Assembly (NCBI GenBank): GCA_017308595.1
Contig: JAFKER010000006.1
Location: forward strand, 434,001 to 498,000
Direction of reading: 5' to 3'
Source of the DNA: Afipia sp.
Lineage (GTDB): Bacteria > Pseudomonadota > Alphaproteobacteria > Rhizobiales > Xanthobacteraceae
Length of the DNA stretch: 64,000 nt
Every line of letters starts with the position of its first letter. Within the stretch, counting starts at the first letter, position 1. The translations under genes and the position numbers were made by a program. Below are positions 18,282 through 26,815 of this stretch, in pieces. The notes beneath the pieces were generated by a model, which saw only the letters and a list, made by a program, of their open reading frames with translations, did not search any database and was not told the origin of the DNA.

Positions 18282-18772
18282 ACCTGGCAAAACCAAATCG
18301 CGAGTTCACCGGCCGGCACATGCTGGCCATCATGGTCGCCTTTTTCTCGGTCATCATTACCGTGAACCTGACGATGGCATTTCTCGCCCGCTCGAGCTGG
18401 ACCGGCTTCGTCGCTGAAAACACGCATGTCGCCAGCCGCCAGTTCAACACGAAAATGGCGGAAGCGCGCGCCCAGGCCGCGCTCGGCTGGAAGTCGGAAC
18501 TCGCCATCGCCAATGGCAAGGTCAGCTACCGGCTGATCGACAAGGCCGGCAATGCAGTGGCTGCGAAGCGGGCAACGGCAAATTTCCGACGGCCCGCATA
18601 TGCTGCGGAAGATCAGGAAGTGGCGCTGGTCCGCCAGCCTGACGGCTTGCTGTCCGCATCCGCCCAGTTGCGCGATGGTATCTGGAGTGTCGAGATTCAG
18701 ACCGAGATCGACGCCGACCGTCCCTATCGCGAGACGCGGCGGCTGACACTCCGCAACGGAGTGATTCAATGA
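18278..18772 (+). CDS. ccoH: CcoH/FixH oxidase assembly protein
   Basis: A 164-residue protein of the FixH family: one N-terminal membrane span (residues ~14-36) followed by a periplasmic domain (LRDGIWSVEIQTEIDADRPYRETRR). CcoH is needed for maturation and stability of the cbb3 complex. Its ATG overlaps the ccoG stop (ATGA), and its own stop overlaps the start of ccoI in the same way, showing tight translational coupling. Confidence 0.92.
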   Translation: MNLAKPNREFTGRHMLAIMVAFFSVIITVNLTMAFLARSSWTGFVAENTHVASRQFNTKMAEARAQAALGWKSELAIANGKVSYRLIDKAGNAVAAKRATANFRRPAYAAEDQEVALVRQPDGLLSASAQLRDGIWSVEIQTEIDADRPYRETRRLTLRNGVIQ

Positions 18773-21030
18773 GCTGTTGCGCGCCTGGCGCTGAACTTTA
18801 CGTTGCCGGTTCCTTCGGCTCCGACGAGTTGCGCCATGCCGCCCGCAGCCTCGGCGACGGAACCGCCCGGATCGAATTGTCGGTGCCTGCCATTCACTGC
18901 GGCGCCTGCATCCACACTGTGGAACAGGGACTGTCGCGTCTCGATGGCGTGATGAATGCCCGGGTGAATCTCTCGACCAGACGCGTCTCCATCCGCTTCA
19001 GGGAAAACAATCCGCCGCCGCTGGCGGAAACTCTGGTCAGGCTCGGTTATCCGCCGCATCTGTTCGACGAGAGCGAAACCAGCAATGACAGAACCATGTC
19101 GGAGCTGCTGCGGGGCCTGGCCGTATCCGGCTTTGCGGCCGGCAACATCATGCTGCTCTCGGTGTCTGTCTGGTCCGGCGCTGATGGCGCCACGCGCGAT
19201 ATGTTTCACTGGATTTCCGCGCTGATCGCCCTGCCCGCGCTGGCGTTCGGCGGCGGCATCTTTTACCGCTCGGCCTGGCAGACACTGCGGCACGGGCGCA
19301 TGAACATGGATGTGCCGATCGCCATCGGTGTGACCCTTGCCTATGTGATGAGTCTCTTCGAGACCATCAACCACGGCCCCCACGCTTATTTCGACGCCGC
19401 TGCGTCGCTGCTGTTCTTCCTTCTCATCGGCCGGACGCTGGACCACATGATGCGCGACAAGGCGCGCTCCGCCGTGGTGGGTCTTGCGCGTCTTGCGCCG
19501 CGCGGCGCGATCGTGATCGCCGCGGACGGCAGTCGCGAATATACACCGGTCAGCGAAATTAAGCCGGGCAATCGGCTCCTGATCGCCGCAGGCGAGCGCA
19601 TCCCCGTGGATGCGCAGGTCGTCAGCGGCGCATCCGATCTCGATTGCTCCCTGATCAACGGCGAGAGCCGGCCGCAATCGGTCGCGGCTGGCTCGGCCGT
19701 GCGGGCGGGAACGCTCAACCTAACCGGCCCATTGACATTGGAAGCGACCGCGCGCGCGGACGATTCCTTCCTCGCCGAAATGATGCGCATGATGGAGGCC
19801 GCCGAAGGCGGACGCACGCGCTACCGGCGCATCGCAGACCGCGTCTCGGCCCTCTATGCACCGGTCGTCCATCTGACCGCCTTCGTCACCTTCCTTGGCT
19901 GGATGGCGATCGACGGCGACTGGCATAAGGCGCTCACCATCGCCATCGCCGTGCTGATCATCACCTGTCCCTGCGCGCTCGGCCTCGCCGTGCCGATCGT
20001 TCAGGTGGTCGCCGCGCGCCGCCTGTTCGAACGCGGCGTGATGGTGCGCGATGGCTCCGCCATGGAGCGGCTGACCGAAATCGACGCGGTCGTGTTCGAT
20101 AAAACCGGAACGCTGACGCTGGGGCAGCCACGCCTGATCAATGTCGCGGATATAGCGCCCGACATGCTTACCGCCGCAGCTTCCCTGGGCGCGCATTCAC
20201 GCCATCCGTTTTCACAGGCCATCGCGCAAAGCACGGATGCGGCGATCGTGGATTTCGATGCCGTTACTGAAGTCCCCGGTTTCGGAGTCGAAGGCAGGCG
20301 CGGCGCCTCGGTCTGGCGGCTTGGCCGAGCAGAATGGGCGCTTGGACAAGACAGCGATTCCGCCGCTTCATCGTCGTGGCCGGGGACAATTCTCACATGT
20401 GACGGCCAGGAACGCGCGCGTTTCGTGTTCGAGGATATTCTGCGGCCCGGTGCGGCGCAGACAGTTCAGGCGCTTGAACAGGCAGGCAAATCGGTTGAGA
20501 TCCTGTCAGGCGATACCGAGGCCGCCTGCCGCGACGTGGCGGAGACTCTCGGCGTCCGGCGCTATGCTGCAGCCCTGCTGCCGTCCGAGAAAGTGGCGCG
20601 CATTGTCGCGTTGGCGGAACAGGGACACAAGGCGCTCATGGTCGGCGACGGCCTGAACGACGCACCGGCGCTCGGCGCTGCGCATGTCTCGATTGCGCCT
20701 GCAACCGCCGCCGACATCGGCCGCAACATGGCCGATCTCGTCTTCCTGCACGACAATCTCGATGCCGTGCCGCTCGCCATCAGCGTCTCCGAGCGGGCCG
20801 GCACACTTATCCGTCAGAATATCGCTCTTGCCATCGTATATAATGCCGTCGCGGTGCCGATCGCCATTCTGGGCCATGTCACGCCGCTGATCGCCGCGAT
20901 TGCCATGTCGGGATCGTCGCTGCTGGTCATCGCAAACGCCTTGCGTCTGCTTCGGGCCGGCGAGAAGGTGACCGCGAGCGCCGCTAGCGCACCAGCCATC
21001 GGCCTCTATCCGAAGGGCAGCAGCACATGA
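18769..21030 (+). CDS. ccoI: CcoI/FixI copper-transporting P1B-type ATPase
   Basis: A 753-residue P-type ATPase. A metal-binding domain at the N-terminus has CxxC at Cys44-Cys47; extra cysteines occur at residues 3-4 (SCCAPG). The transport site CPC is at 400-402, the phosphorylated Asp444 in DKTGTLT, and the hinge is GDGLNDAPAL. CcoI exports copper for insertion into the CuB site of CcoN, distinct from copper-detoxifying CopA. Overlaps ccoH and ccoS by four bases each. Confidence 0.95.
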   Translation: MSCCAPGAELYVAGSFGSDELRHAARSLGDGTARIELSVPAIHCGACIHTVEQGLSRLDGVMNARVNLSTRRVSIRFRENNPPPLAETLVRLGYPPHLFDESETSNDRTMSELLRGLAVSGFAAGNIMLLSVSVWSGADGATRDMFHWISALIALPALAFGGGIFYRSAWQTLRHGRMNMDVPIAIGVTLAYVMSLFETINHGPHAYFDAAASLLFFLLIGRTLDHMMRDKARSAVVGLARLAPRGAIVIAADGSREYTPVSEIKPGNRLLIAAGERIPVDAQVVSGASDLDCSLINGESRPQSVAAGSAVRAGTLNLTGPLTLEATARADDSFLAEMMRMMEAAEGGRTRYRRIADRVSALYAPVVHLTAFVTFLGWMAIDGDWHKALTIAIAVLIITCPCALGLAVPIVQVVAARRLFERGVMVRDGSAMERLTEIDAVVFDKTGTLTLGQPRLINVADIAPDMLTAAASLGAHSRHPFSQAIAQSTDAAIVDFDAVTEVPGFGVEGRRGASVWRLGRAEWALGQDSDSAASSSWPGTILTCDGQERARFVFEDILRPGAAQTVQALEQAGKSVEILSGDTEAACRDVAETLGVRRYAAALLPSEKVARIVALAEQGHKALMVGDGLNDAPALGAAHVSIAPATAADIGRNMADLVFLHDNLDAVPLAISVSERAGTLIRQNIALAIVYNAVAVPIAILGHVTPLIAAIAMSGSSLLVIANALRLLRAGEKVTASAASAPAIGLYPKGSST

Positions 21031-21215
21031 GTGTTCTCGTCTATCTCATCCCAGCCGCGCTGCTCTTCGGCCTCGCCAGTCTCATCGCCTTCCTCTGGGC
21101 CTTGAAGAGCGGCCAGTACGAAGATTTGGACGGCGCGGGCGAACGGATTCTCATCGAAACCGAGCCGCATGCTCCCGCACCCGGGAATGGAAAGCCAAAG
21201 CCGAACCAAGCTTAA
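21027..21215 (+). CDS. ccoS: CcoS/FixS cbb3 oxidase maturation protein
   Basis: A 62-residue protein: one membrane helix (residues ~3-24), then the diagnostic WALKSGQYEDLDG followed by a short polar tail. CcoS is required for cofactor insertion into the oxidase. It starts inside the ccoI stop (ATGA overlap) and ends the eight-gene cco cluster. The next gene is on the other strand. Confidence 0.93.
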   Translation: MSVLVYLIPAALLFGLASLIAFLWALKSGQYEDLDGAGERILIETEPHAPAPGNGKPKPNQA

Positions 21216-21368
21216 GCCGGTCGCCGGATCGTCGGCTTCGCCCGCGAATAGCGCCTAGAGCGTCTTTACGCGGCCATGATCATTGGCCGGGTGGCGCCTC
21301 CGAAAGGACTATCATTTCTCGGCAATGCGCACGGCGCTTTCGTTCCAGACGGTATATCTCGTTGCGAC

Positions 21369-21911
21369 TTATCGCGTCTTGAGCAGGCGTTCGAAGACGC
21401 TCTCCACGTCGTCGAGAAAACCACTCCATTCTCCGTTTTCGTCTATGCCGGCGATCCGCAGCAAGAACAGCCCCTCGACTGCCAGCAAGGCGACACGGGC
21501 CGCCTGTGCTTCGGGCGTTGCGCCTCCCAGCCGCTCGAACATCGAACGATACCACTGGCGGGTTTCCGTCACGTTTTGCGGATTCTGGATGTAGGCGATC
21601 ATCAGGCCGGCCATCTTTGCATTCATCGCGGCCTGCGAGCTGCGCATCACCCCGATGTACTTTCGCACAAGATCGGCAGGCGCAAGGCCCTCCATCTCAC
21701 CCAGCAGTTCGTCGAACTGATGCGTCCATCGCTCTATCAACGCGCGAACCAGATCGTCCTTCGATGCGAACGAGTACTGGACGCCGCCCTTCGAGATGCC
21801 TGCTGCCCTGGCCAGAGCATCTATCGTCAGGCCAGCCGCACCCTCTGCGTGAACGATACCCTCAGCGATCCCGAGCAACCCCTCACGTGTGATGGTTGGT
21901 TTTCTACCCAT
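21369..21911 (-). CDS. TetR-family transcriptional repressor
   Basis: A 180-residue protein with an N-terminal TetR helix-turn-helix (TIDALARAAGISKGGVQYSF) and a helical C-terminal ligand domain. ATG 21911 (MGRKPTITREG) is the likely start: a longer version from 21935 would run through a 14-bp palindrome. The gene is divergent from a drug exporter of the SmvA/QacA type, a standard arrangement in which the TetR protein represses both genes until the exported compound binds it. Confidence 0.88.
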   Translation of the reverse strand: MGRKPTITREGLLGIAEGIVHAEGAAGLTIDALARAAGISKGGVQYSFASKDDLVRALIERWTHQFDELLGEMEGLAPADLVRKYIGVMRSSQAAMNAKMAGLMIAYIQNPQNVTETRQWYRSMFERLGGATPEAQAARVALLAVEGLFLLRIAGIDENGEWSGFLDDVESVFERLLKTR

Positions 21912-21924
21912 TTGGATATCCAAA
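21911..21924. promoter_or_regulatory. 14-bp perfect palindrome at the TetR start
   Basis: TTTGGATATCCAAA is fully self-complementary and touches the TetR start codon. Likely operator for the repressor. Confidence 0.55.
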
Positions 21925-21946
21925 TTCGGCGACAATCATTGAAATC

Positions 21947-21956
21947 CATACGTATG
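21947..21956. promoter_or_regulatory. 10-bp palindrome in the tetR/MFS intergenic region
   Basis: CATACGTATG is fully self-complementary, 23 bases from the first palindrome and just before an AT-rich segment (TATTTATATAA) that may hold the exporter's -10 box. Possible second operator. Confidence 0.5.
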
Positions 21957-21991
21957 TATTTATATAAGCCCACGCAACCCTATTCTGGTGA

Positions 21992-23515
21992 ATGATGTCG
22001 TCCGCTTCTCTCCCGGCTAACCGCTGGCTTGTCCTCGTCGCCGTCATGCTGGCCTTCCTGCCGGTGGTTCTCGACATGACGATCCTGCATGTCGCTGTCC
22101 CGACCCTGACGCAATCCCTGAATGCGTCAGGCACCGAAGTGTTGTGGATCATCGACATTTACCCCCTGCTGATGGCAGGGCTTCTCGTGCCGATGGGCAC
22201 GCTCGCGGACCGGGTGGGCAACCGCAGGATGCTGCTCATCGGCCTTGTCATCTTTGGCGTGGCGTCCGCGTGGGCCGCCTTTGCACAAAGCGCCGCGATG
22301 CTGATCGCCGCGCGCATATTGCTGGCGCTCGGCGGCTCGATGATCATGCCCTGCGTTCTTGGCCTTATCCGCAAGACCTTCGAAGACGAAGGTGAGCGTG
22401 CCATGGCGCTCGGCCTCTGGGGAATGGTGGGCGCGGCCGGTGCGGCGGTCGGGCCTCTGGTTGGCGGTGCTCTCCTGGAGCACCTCTGGTGGGGTTCGGT
22501 CTTCCTCATCAACGTGCCGGTCATGCTGGTCGTCGCGCCGGCCTGCTATTTCCTGCTGCCGCGCAGCGAGCCGACCACGCCCGGCAAATGGGCGATCGGA
22601 CAGGCACTATTGCTGATCGCGGGCATGATATCGCTTGTGTACGGCATCAAGGCTGGATTCAGCGGTAAGCAGCCTCAGACGATCGTCATCCTCATAGTTG
22701 TGTTCGGCATTGCCGCTCTGACTCTGTTCGCGCGCAAGCAACTCCATTCGTCCGAGCCTATGCTGGACCTGTCGCTGCTGTCTCATCCGGCCATCGTTGC
22801 CGGCTTGATCATGGCTATCGTTGCATCAGGTGCGCTGGCCGGCGTTGAACTGACGCTCGCGCAGGAACTGCAATATGTGCTGGATAAGACGCCGTTGCAG
22901 GCCGGCATTTTCATGATCCCCATCATGGCCGCGGCAGCCGTGGGCGGACCTGTCGCAGGCTATCTCTCCAATCGGTTCGGCTTGCGGCTTGTCGCCACAC
23001 TTTCGCTTGCGATCTCGGCGGGTGCTCTGGTGTTTCTCGCGCGAAGCGACTTCCACGAGCCGGGCTTCCTCGTGCCTTTCACGCTTGCCATTCTCGGGCT
23101 CACGCTGAGCGTCGGGCTGACAGCCTCGTCGATCGCCATCATGGGCTCTGTCGATGCGAGCAAGGGCGGCGCGGCAGGCTCACTGGAGGCGACCGGCTAC
23201 GAGCTTGGCACCGGTCTTGGCATCACCCTGTTCGGCGTCTTCACATCGGCCGTGTTTGGCCGTGCCATCGAGCTCCCTCCTCACTTGGCGCACGATTTGG
23301 CCGAACAGGCGTCTCGATCGATCGGCGACACTTACATCGTCGCTGGCCGGATTGCAGGTGAGCAAGGCGACGTATTGATCGAGGCAGGGAAGGTCGCCTT
23401 CAGTCAGGCGCATGCGGTGCTGTTGACGACGGCTGCCGGGGTGATCGCGATACTGGCGGTCGTCGTCTTCCTCGCTCTGGCCAAGTATCGCGGCCTCTCC
23501 CATGCGCATCATTGA
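21992..23515 (+). CDS. MFS multidrug exporter, DHA2 family (SmvA/QacA-like)
   Basis: A 507-residue transporter with about 14 membrane spans. The N-terminal pattern ending in LHVAVPTLTQSL, WIIDIYPLLMAG and GTLADRVGNRR resembles SmvA and QacA, proton-driven exporters of quaternary ammonium and other cationic compounds; the early Asp in FLPVVLDMTILHV matches the cation-recognition position of that group. Two adjacent ATGs (21992, 21995) are possible. Control by the divergent TetR protein is inferred from the arrangement and intergenic palindromes. Confidence 0.88.
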   Translation: MMSSASLPANRWLVLVAVMLAFLPVVLDMTILHVAVPTLTQSLNASGTEVLWIIDIYPLLMAGLLVPMGTLADRVGNRRMLLIGLVIFGVASAWAAFAQSAAMLIAARILLALGGSMIMPCVLGLIRKTFEDEGERAMALGLWGMVGAAGAAVGPLVGGALLEHLWWGSVFLINVPVMLVVAPACYFLLPRSEPTTPGKWAIGQALLLIAGMISLVYGIKAGFSGKQPQTIVILIVVFGIAALTLFARKQLHSSEPMLDLSLLSHPAIVAGLIMAIVASGALAGVELTLAQELQYVLDKTPLQAGIFMIPIMAAAAVGGPVAGYLSNRFGLRLVATLSLAISAGALVFLARSDFHEPGFLVPFTLAILGLTLSVGLTASSIAIMGSVDASKGGAAGSLEATGYELGTGLGITLFGVFTSAVFGRAIELPPHLAHDLAEQASRSIGDTYIVAGRIAGEQGDVLIEAGKVAFSQAHAVLLTTAAGVIAILAVVVFLALAKYRGLSHAHH

Positions 23516-23538
23516 CCGCCTTTCGAAGAGTGCCGGAC

Positions 23539-24090
23539 ATGCATATCGTTGAAACCGAACGCCTGATCCTCCGGCCCTTCCGGGAGGGCGATGCCGCCGA
23601 TCTCTTCGCTTATCTCCGCGCGCCCACCGTGCCCTGCTTCCTCTCACTCAAGCTCGCAGACCTGGCTGAGGCGGAGATCGAGGTCAGGAAACGCGCCCTC
23701 GACGAGGGCTGCGTGGCGATATGCCTGAAGCAGACCGGCCAGGTCATCGGTGATCTGTTCGGCAGCACCGGAGAAGATGACGAAGACAACACGGCCTCCG
23801 TCTGCTGGAACCTCAATCCGCAATTCGGGGGCCAAGGATACGCGCTCGAAGCCGCCTCGGCCCTGTTCGAACATCTTTTCAGGGCAAAGCGTTTCCGTCG
23901 GCTCTATGCCTATGTCGAGGACCACAACATTCCATCGCAGCGTCTCTGCGAAAAGCTGGGAATGCGAAGGGAAGGCGTGTTCGTCGAATTCGTGTCATTC
24001 ACCAAAGACGATGCGGGAAATCCGGTCTACGAGAACACCATGCAGTATGCCATCCTGCGCCGCGAATGGATGTCTGACGTTGCAGAGTGA
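23539..24090 (+). CDS. GNAT acetyltransferase (RimJ/RimL-like)
   Basis: A 183-residue protein opening with IVETERLILRPFREGDA, the signature of the Acetyltransf_3 subgroup that includes RimJ/RimL. The acetyl-CoA segment reads NPQFGGQGYALEAASALFEHLF, followed by EDHNIPSQRLCEKLGMRREG. The target amine is unknown. ATG 23539 is used because the in-frame upstream codon is a TTG inside the exporter's end. It follows the exporter by 23 bases and could share its transcript. Confidence 0.82.
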   Translation: MHIVETERLILRPFREGDAADLFAYLRAPTVPCFLSLKLADLAEAEIEVRKRALDEGCVAICLKQTGQVIGDLFGSTGEDDEDNTASVCWNLNPQFGGQGYALEAASALFEHLFRAKRFRRLYAYVEDHNIPSQRLCEKLGMRREGVFVEFVSFTKDDAGNPVYENTMQYAILRREWMSDVAE

Positions 24091-24230
24091 TAACCGCGTT
24101 TCACGACCCTCACATGGACGCGGATAGGTTGGGCCGTGGCGTAAAAACGGCAGCGAGCGGCGGGTGTGCTCCGTGGACGAATGCGGTCCTCGGCGGCAGT
24201 ATCGTACTACGCAGGGCACAATCGGTGAGA

Positions 24231-24307
24231 TGGCGCGCCCGAAGAGATTCGAACTCCTGACCCCCAGATTCGTAGTCTGGTGCTCTATCCAGCTGAGCTA
24301 CGGGCGC
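24231..24307 (-). tRNA. tRNA-Arg (anticodon ACG)
   Basis: Minus-strand cloverleaf of 77 bases: acceptor GCGCCCG pairing with CGGGCGC, D-arm AGCTCAGCTGGATAGAGC, anticodon loop with ACG, T-loop GTTCGAATC, discriminator G and an encoded CCA. A34 would be edited to inosine, to read CGU/CGC/CGA. The flanks 24091-24230 and 24308-24428 show no gene; a small GGCC-TTC-GGCC hairpin lies in the right flank. Confidence 0.96.
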
Positions 24308-24428
24308 GCATTTCACCGGACACTGAAAGGCCGAAGGCCGGTCCGGGAAAGAGCGCCATAGCTACCGGCTCCGGATCAGCTTTGCAAGGTCGATTAGGCA
24401 TCGTTTTGGAGCCGAAATGCCAGTTTTT

Positions 24429-25907
24429 TCAGGCTCGGACCCGTGTATCTCGCACCCGGTGCAGCTCCACGGCACGATCCGGAATCACGATTCGGAAAGT
24501 GGCGCCGATCGTGCCTTCGACCAAACTTAGCGTGCCGCCATGAGCACGGATCAGTTCGGCCGCAATGGCGAGGCCAAGGCCGGTGCCGCCGTCCCTTGAA
24601 GAGCCCTGAAACGCTTCGAACAGATGCGCCTTGGCCTTCTCGGGAATGCCTGGGCCGGTGTCCGAGATTTCCAGAATGGTCACCGCCCCTTCGCGGCGGC
24701 CGGTGAAGCGGATCTGCTTGGCGGTTGCGATCTTCGATTTGTCACTGTCCAGCGCCTGCGCGGCGTTGCGAACGAGATTGAGCAGCACCCGGAACAATTG
24801 GTCCGGATCGGCATCGACCGTCAGACCGCGTTCGATAGCGCTGATCCATTCGATCTGCGTGTTCGCGGCAAGCCCAGCCGATTCGCGCACCTCTTTCACC
24901 ACCGGCTCGATCGGAATCATGCGCCGATCCGGCGGAGCCTCCTGCGCCTTGCCATAGGACAATGTCGACTGACAGAAGGCGATGGCGCGTTCGAGCGAGC
25001 GCATCAGTTTCGGTGCAAACCGCTGCACGCGCGGATCGGGCACGCTGGCAAGCTGGTCCGACAGCAATTGCGACGAGGCCAGAAGATTGCGCAGGTCGTG
25101 ATTGATCTTGGAGACCGCAAGACCGAGCGCCGCGAGATGGCTTTTCTGATGCAGCATCGAGACAAGGTCGCGCTGCATGTCCGACAGTTCGCGCTCCGCC
25201 ACGCCGATTTCATCGGTGCGTCTTGACGGTTCGATGATGTGCGCGGTGCTTTCCGGATTTTCGTGAAAGGCCACGAGATTCGCGGTGACGCGCCGCATCG
25301 GCCGCACAAACAGGTGATGCAACGCGTAATAGATCAGACCCGCAGTAATGCTGGTCATCACCAGTGACAGCAACAGCACGTTGCGCGAGAAACGGAACAT
25401 CGCGTCGCGCAGCGGCTTCTCGTCGGCCACGACTTCGATGAACTGTCCGCTGCCGGGCGCAGGTCCCAGAATGCGCATCACCTCGTCGCCGCTGTCGATC
25501 ATGATCTGGAATGCATCGACAATGGCCGACCACGCGCTCACGTCGCGCATGTCGATATCATGGTCGATCTTTTTCGGCATGTCGGCCGCTGCCAGCAGCC
25601 GGCGTTGCTTGCCGGTCTTGATTGCCACCGCCCGCGCCCCGATGCTGGCCAGAATCTGCCGCGCCAGCGCATCCGGAACCATGCCGCTCGGGGCGGCATC
25701 CAGCACCAGCGCCGCGGTATTCGCCGCCGCCAGCCGGTCATTGAGCCGGTTGACTCGGAAGTTGGCGATCGAGGGAACGTAAATCAGGATTTCGACGATC
25801 AAGATCAGCGGAATCGTGAGCAGCAACAGCTTTCCGGACAGGCCGAACCGCCTGCCCGGCTGCGGCTGTACGTCTGTCCGATCAGGGCCCTGGCCTGATA
25901 CCGCCAT
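24429..25907 (-). CDS. Sensor histidine kinase
   Basis: A 492-residue membrane sensor. First membrane span at residues ~25-46, a periplasmic loop, a second span near 175-200, a HAMP-like linker (HHLFVRPMRRVTANLVAFHENPES), a His-phosphorylation site at His270 (NHDLRNLL) and an HATPase domain with NLVRNAAQAL, DTGPGIP and GGTGLGLAIA. The start is ATG 25907; upstream is only a GTG. No response regulator lies beside it, so it is an orphan by location. The signal is unknown. Confidence 0.9.
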   Translation of the reverse strand: MAVSGQGPDRTDVQPQPGRRFGLSGKLLLLTIPLILIVEILIYVPSIANFRVNRLNDRLAAANTAALVLDAAPSGMVPDALARQILASIGARAVAIKTGKQRRLLAAADMPKKIDHDIDMRDVSAWSAIVDAFQIMIDSGDEVMRILGPAPGSGQFIEVVADEKPLRDAMFRFSRNVLLLSLVMTSITAGLIYYALHHLFVRPMRRVTANLVAFHENPESTAHIIEPSRRTDEIGVAERELSDMQRDLVSMLHQKSHLAALGLAVSKINHDLRNLLASSQLLSDQLASVPDPRVQRFAPKLMRSLERAIAFCQSTLSYGKAQEAPPDRRMIPIEPVVKEVRESAGLAANTQIEWISAIERGLTVDADPDQLFRVLLNLVRNAAQALDSDKSKIATAKQIRFTGRREGAVTILEISDTGPGIPEKAKAHLFEAFQGSSRDGGTGLGLAIAAELIRAHGGTLSLVEGTIGATFRIVIPDRAVELHRVRDTRVRA

Positions 25908-26045
25908 TGATTGACCGCCCACCCGTTTTATTGATTTGCCGCCACAGGATGCGCCCGTCGGCGACCGGGGTCAAACCCCCGGAACTGTTATGGTTTAAGC
26001 CTCATGCCTCGCTTCACAAGCTGGGCACGGAATAAAACCCCAAGA

Positions 26046-26074
26046 TTGACGAAAACGGGCTGCTCCCGTATAAG
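26046..26074 (+). promoter_or_regulatory. Sigma70 promoter of rpmH-rnpA
   Basis: TTGACG at 26046-26051, exactly 17 bases, TATAAG at 26069-26074. It lies 160 bases before rpmH, giving a leader of about 150 bases. It is the clearest promoter in the 25908-26233 gap; nothing else is seen in that gap. Confidence 0.7.
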
Positions 26075-26233
26075 CCGCGCCAACTGTCCTCGATGGCCCG
26101 GCTTGACCGGGCCGGTTCATTTTGGATCGAAATTGGTCCACTTCAGGGCCAACATCGCAGGATTTCACCTCATTTATCGGCGAATTGCCTTCGACAAGCC
26201 AGTCGGACGCGCTTTTCGCAGCGGAGAACGACC

Positions 26234-26368
26234 GTGAAGCGGACCTATCAACCCAGCAAACTGGTGCGCAAGCGCCGTCACGGCTTCCGTGCCCGTCTCG
26301 CGACCGCCGGCGGCCGCAAGGTTCTCGCCGCCCGCCGCGCGCGTGGCCGCAAGCGTCTGAGCGCCTGA
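26234..26368 (+). CDS. rpmH: Ribosomal protein L34
   Basis: A 44-residue, very basic protein ([20 protein letters not shown] start, [10 protein letters not shown] end), full length for L34 of the 50S subunit. The start codon is GTG at 26234, with GGAGAACG upstream. It heads the conserved rpmH-rnpA-yidC-engB cluster. The preceding in-frame sequence has no family similarity and belongs to the leader. Confidence 0.97.
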   Translation: MKRTYQPSKLVRKRRHGFRARLATAGGRKVLAARRARGRKRLSA

Positions 26369-26412
26369 GCCGACCTCACCCGAGACCCTTTTCCCATGCG
26401 CCGGTTGGAATC

Positions 26413-26802
26413 ATGGACCGGTTAAGGCAGCGCGCGGATTTCGTCGCCGCGGCTAACGGCCCGCGCATGGCCAGCCCCGCCTTTGTGGTGCAGAGCCGCG
26501 CCCGCGGCGACAGCGGCCCGGTGCGCATCGGTTTTACCGTTACAAAGAAAGTCGGCACCGCAACGGAACGCAACCGCGTCCGCCGCAGACTGCGCGAACT
26601 CGTGAAGCGACTCGACGCCGCATCCGTGCGACCACACCATGATTATGTGATCGTGGGACGCCGCGCCGCGCTGGACCGCGGCTTCGAAACCATGTTCAAC
26701 GATCTGCGCTCGGCGCTCAGCCGCCTCGAACGCCAGACGCAAAGCCCCTCCGGAAATACCACCCGGAACGCAACCCCTTCACGCCCACGTCCGACTGAAT
26801 GA
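26413..26802 (+). CDS. rnpA: Ribonuclease P protein component
   Basis: A 129-residue basic protein that assists the RNase P RNA in maturing tRNA 5' ends. The RNR signature is seen as TATERNRVRRRLRELVKR, and the start MDRLRQRADFVAAANG is typical. The C-terminal 20 residues (QSPSGNTTRNATPSRPRP) are a Pro/Ser/Thr-rich tail outside the core. ATG 26413 lies 44 bases after rpmH and 13 bases separate it from yidC. Confidence 0.96.
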   Translation: MDRLRQRADFVAAANGPRMASPAFVVQSRARGDSGPVRIGFTVTKKVGTATERNRVRRRLRELVKRLDAASVRPHHDYVIVGRRAALDRGFETMFNDLRSALSRLERQTQSPSGNTTRNATPSRPRPTE

Positions 26803-26815
26803 CGAGACCTGAACG

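Noticed and set aside
21272-21288. Near-palindrome GGCCATGATCATTGGCC between ccoS and tetR
   Set aside because: It has one mismatch pair, lies between convergent genes, and has no U-tract, so neither operator nor terminator is supported.
24231-24307. tRNA-Arg as an integration site for a mobile element
   Set aside because: No integrase, duplicated tRNA 3' end or foreign-looking genes are found on either side.
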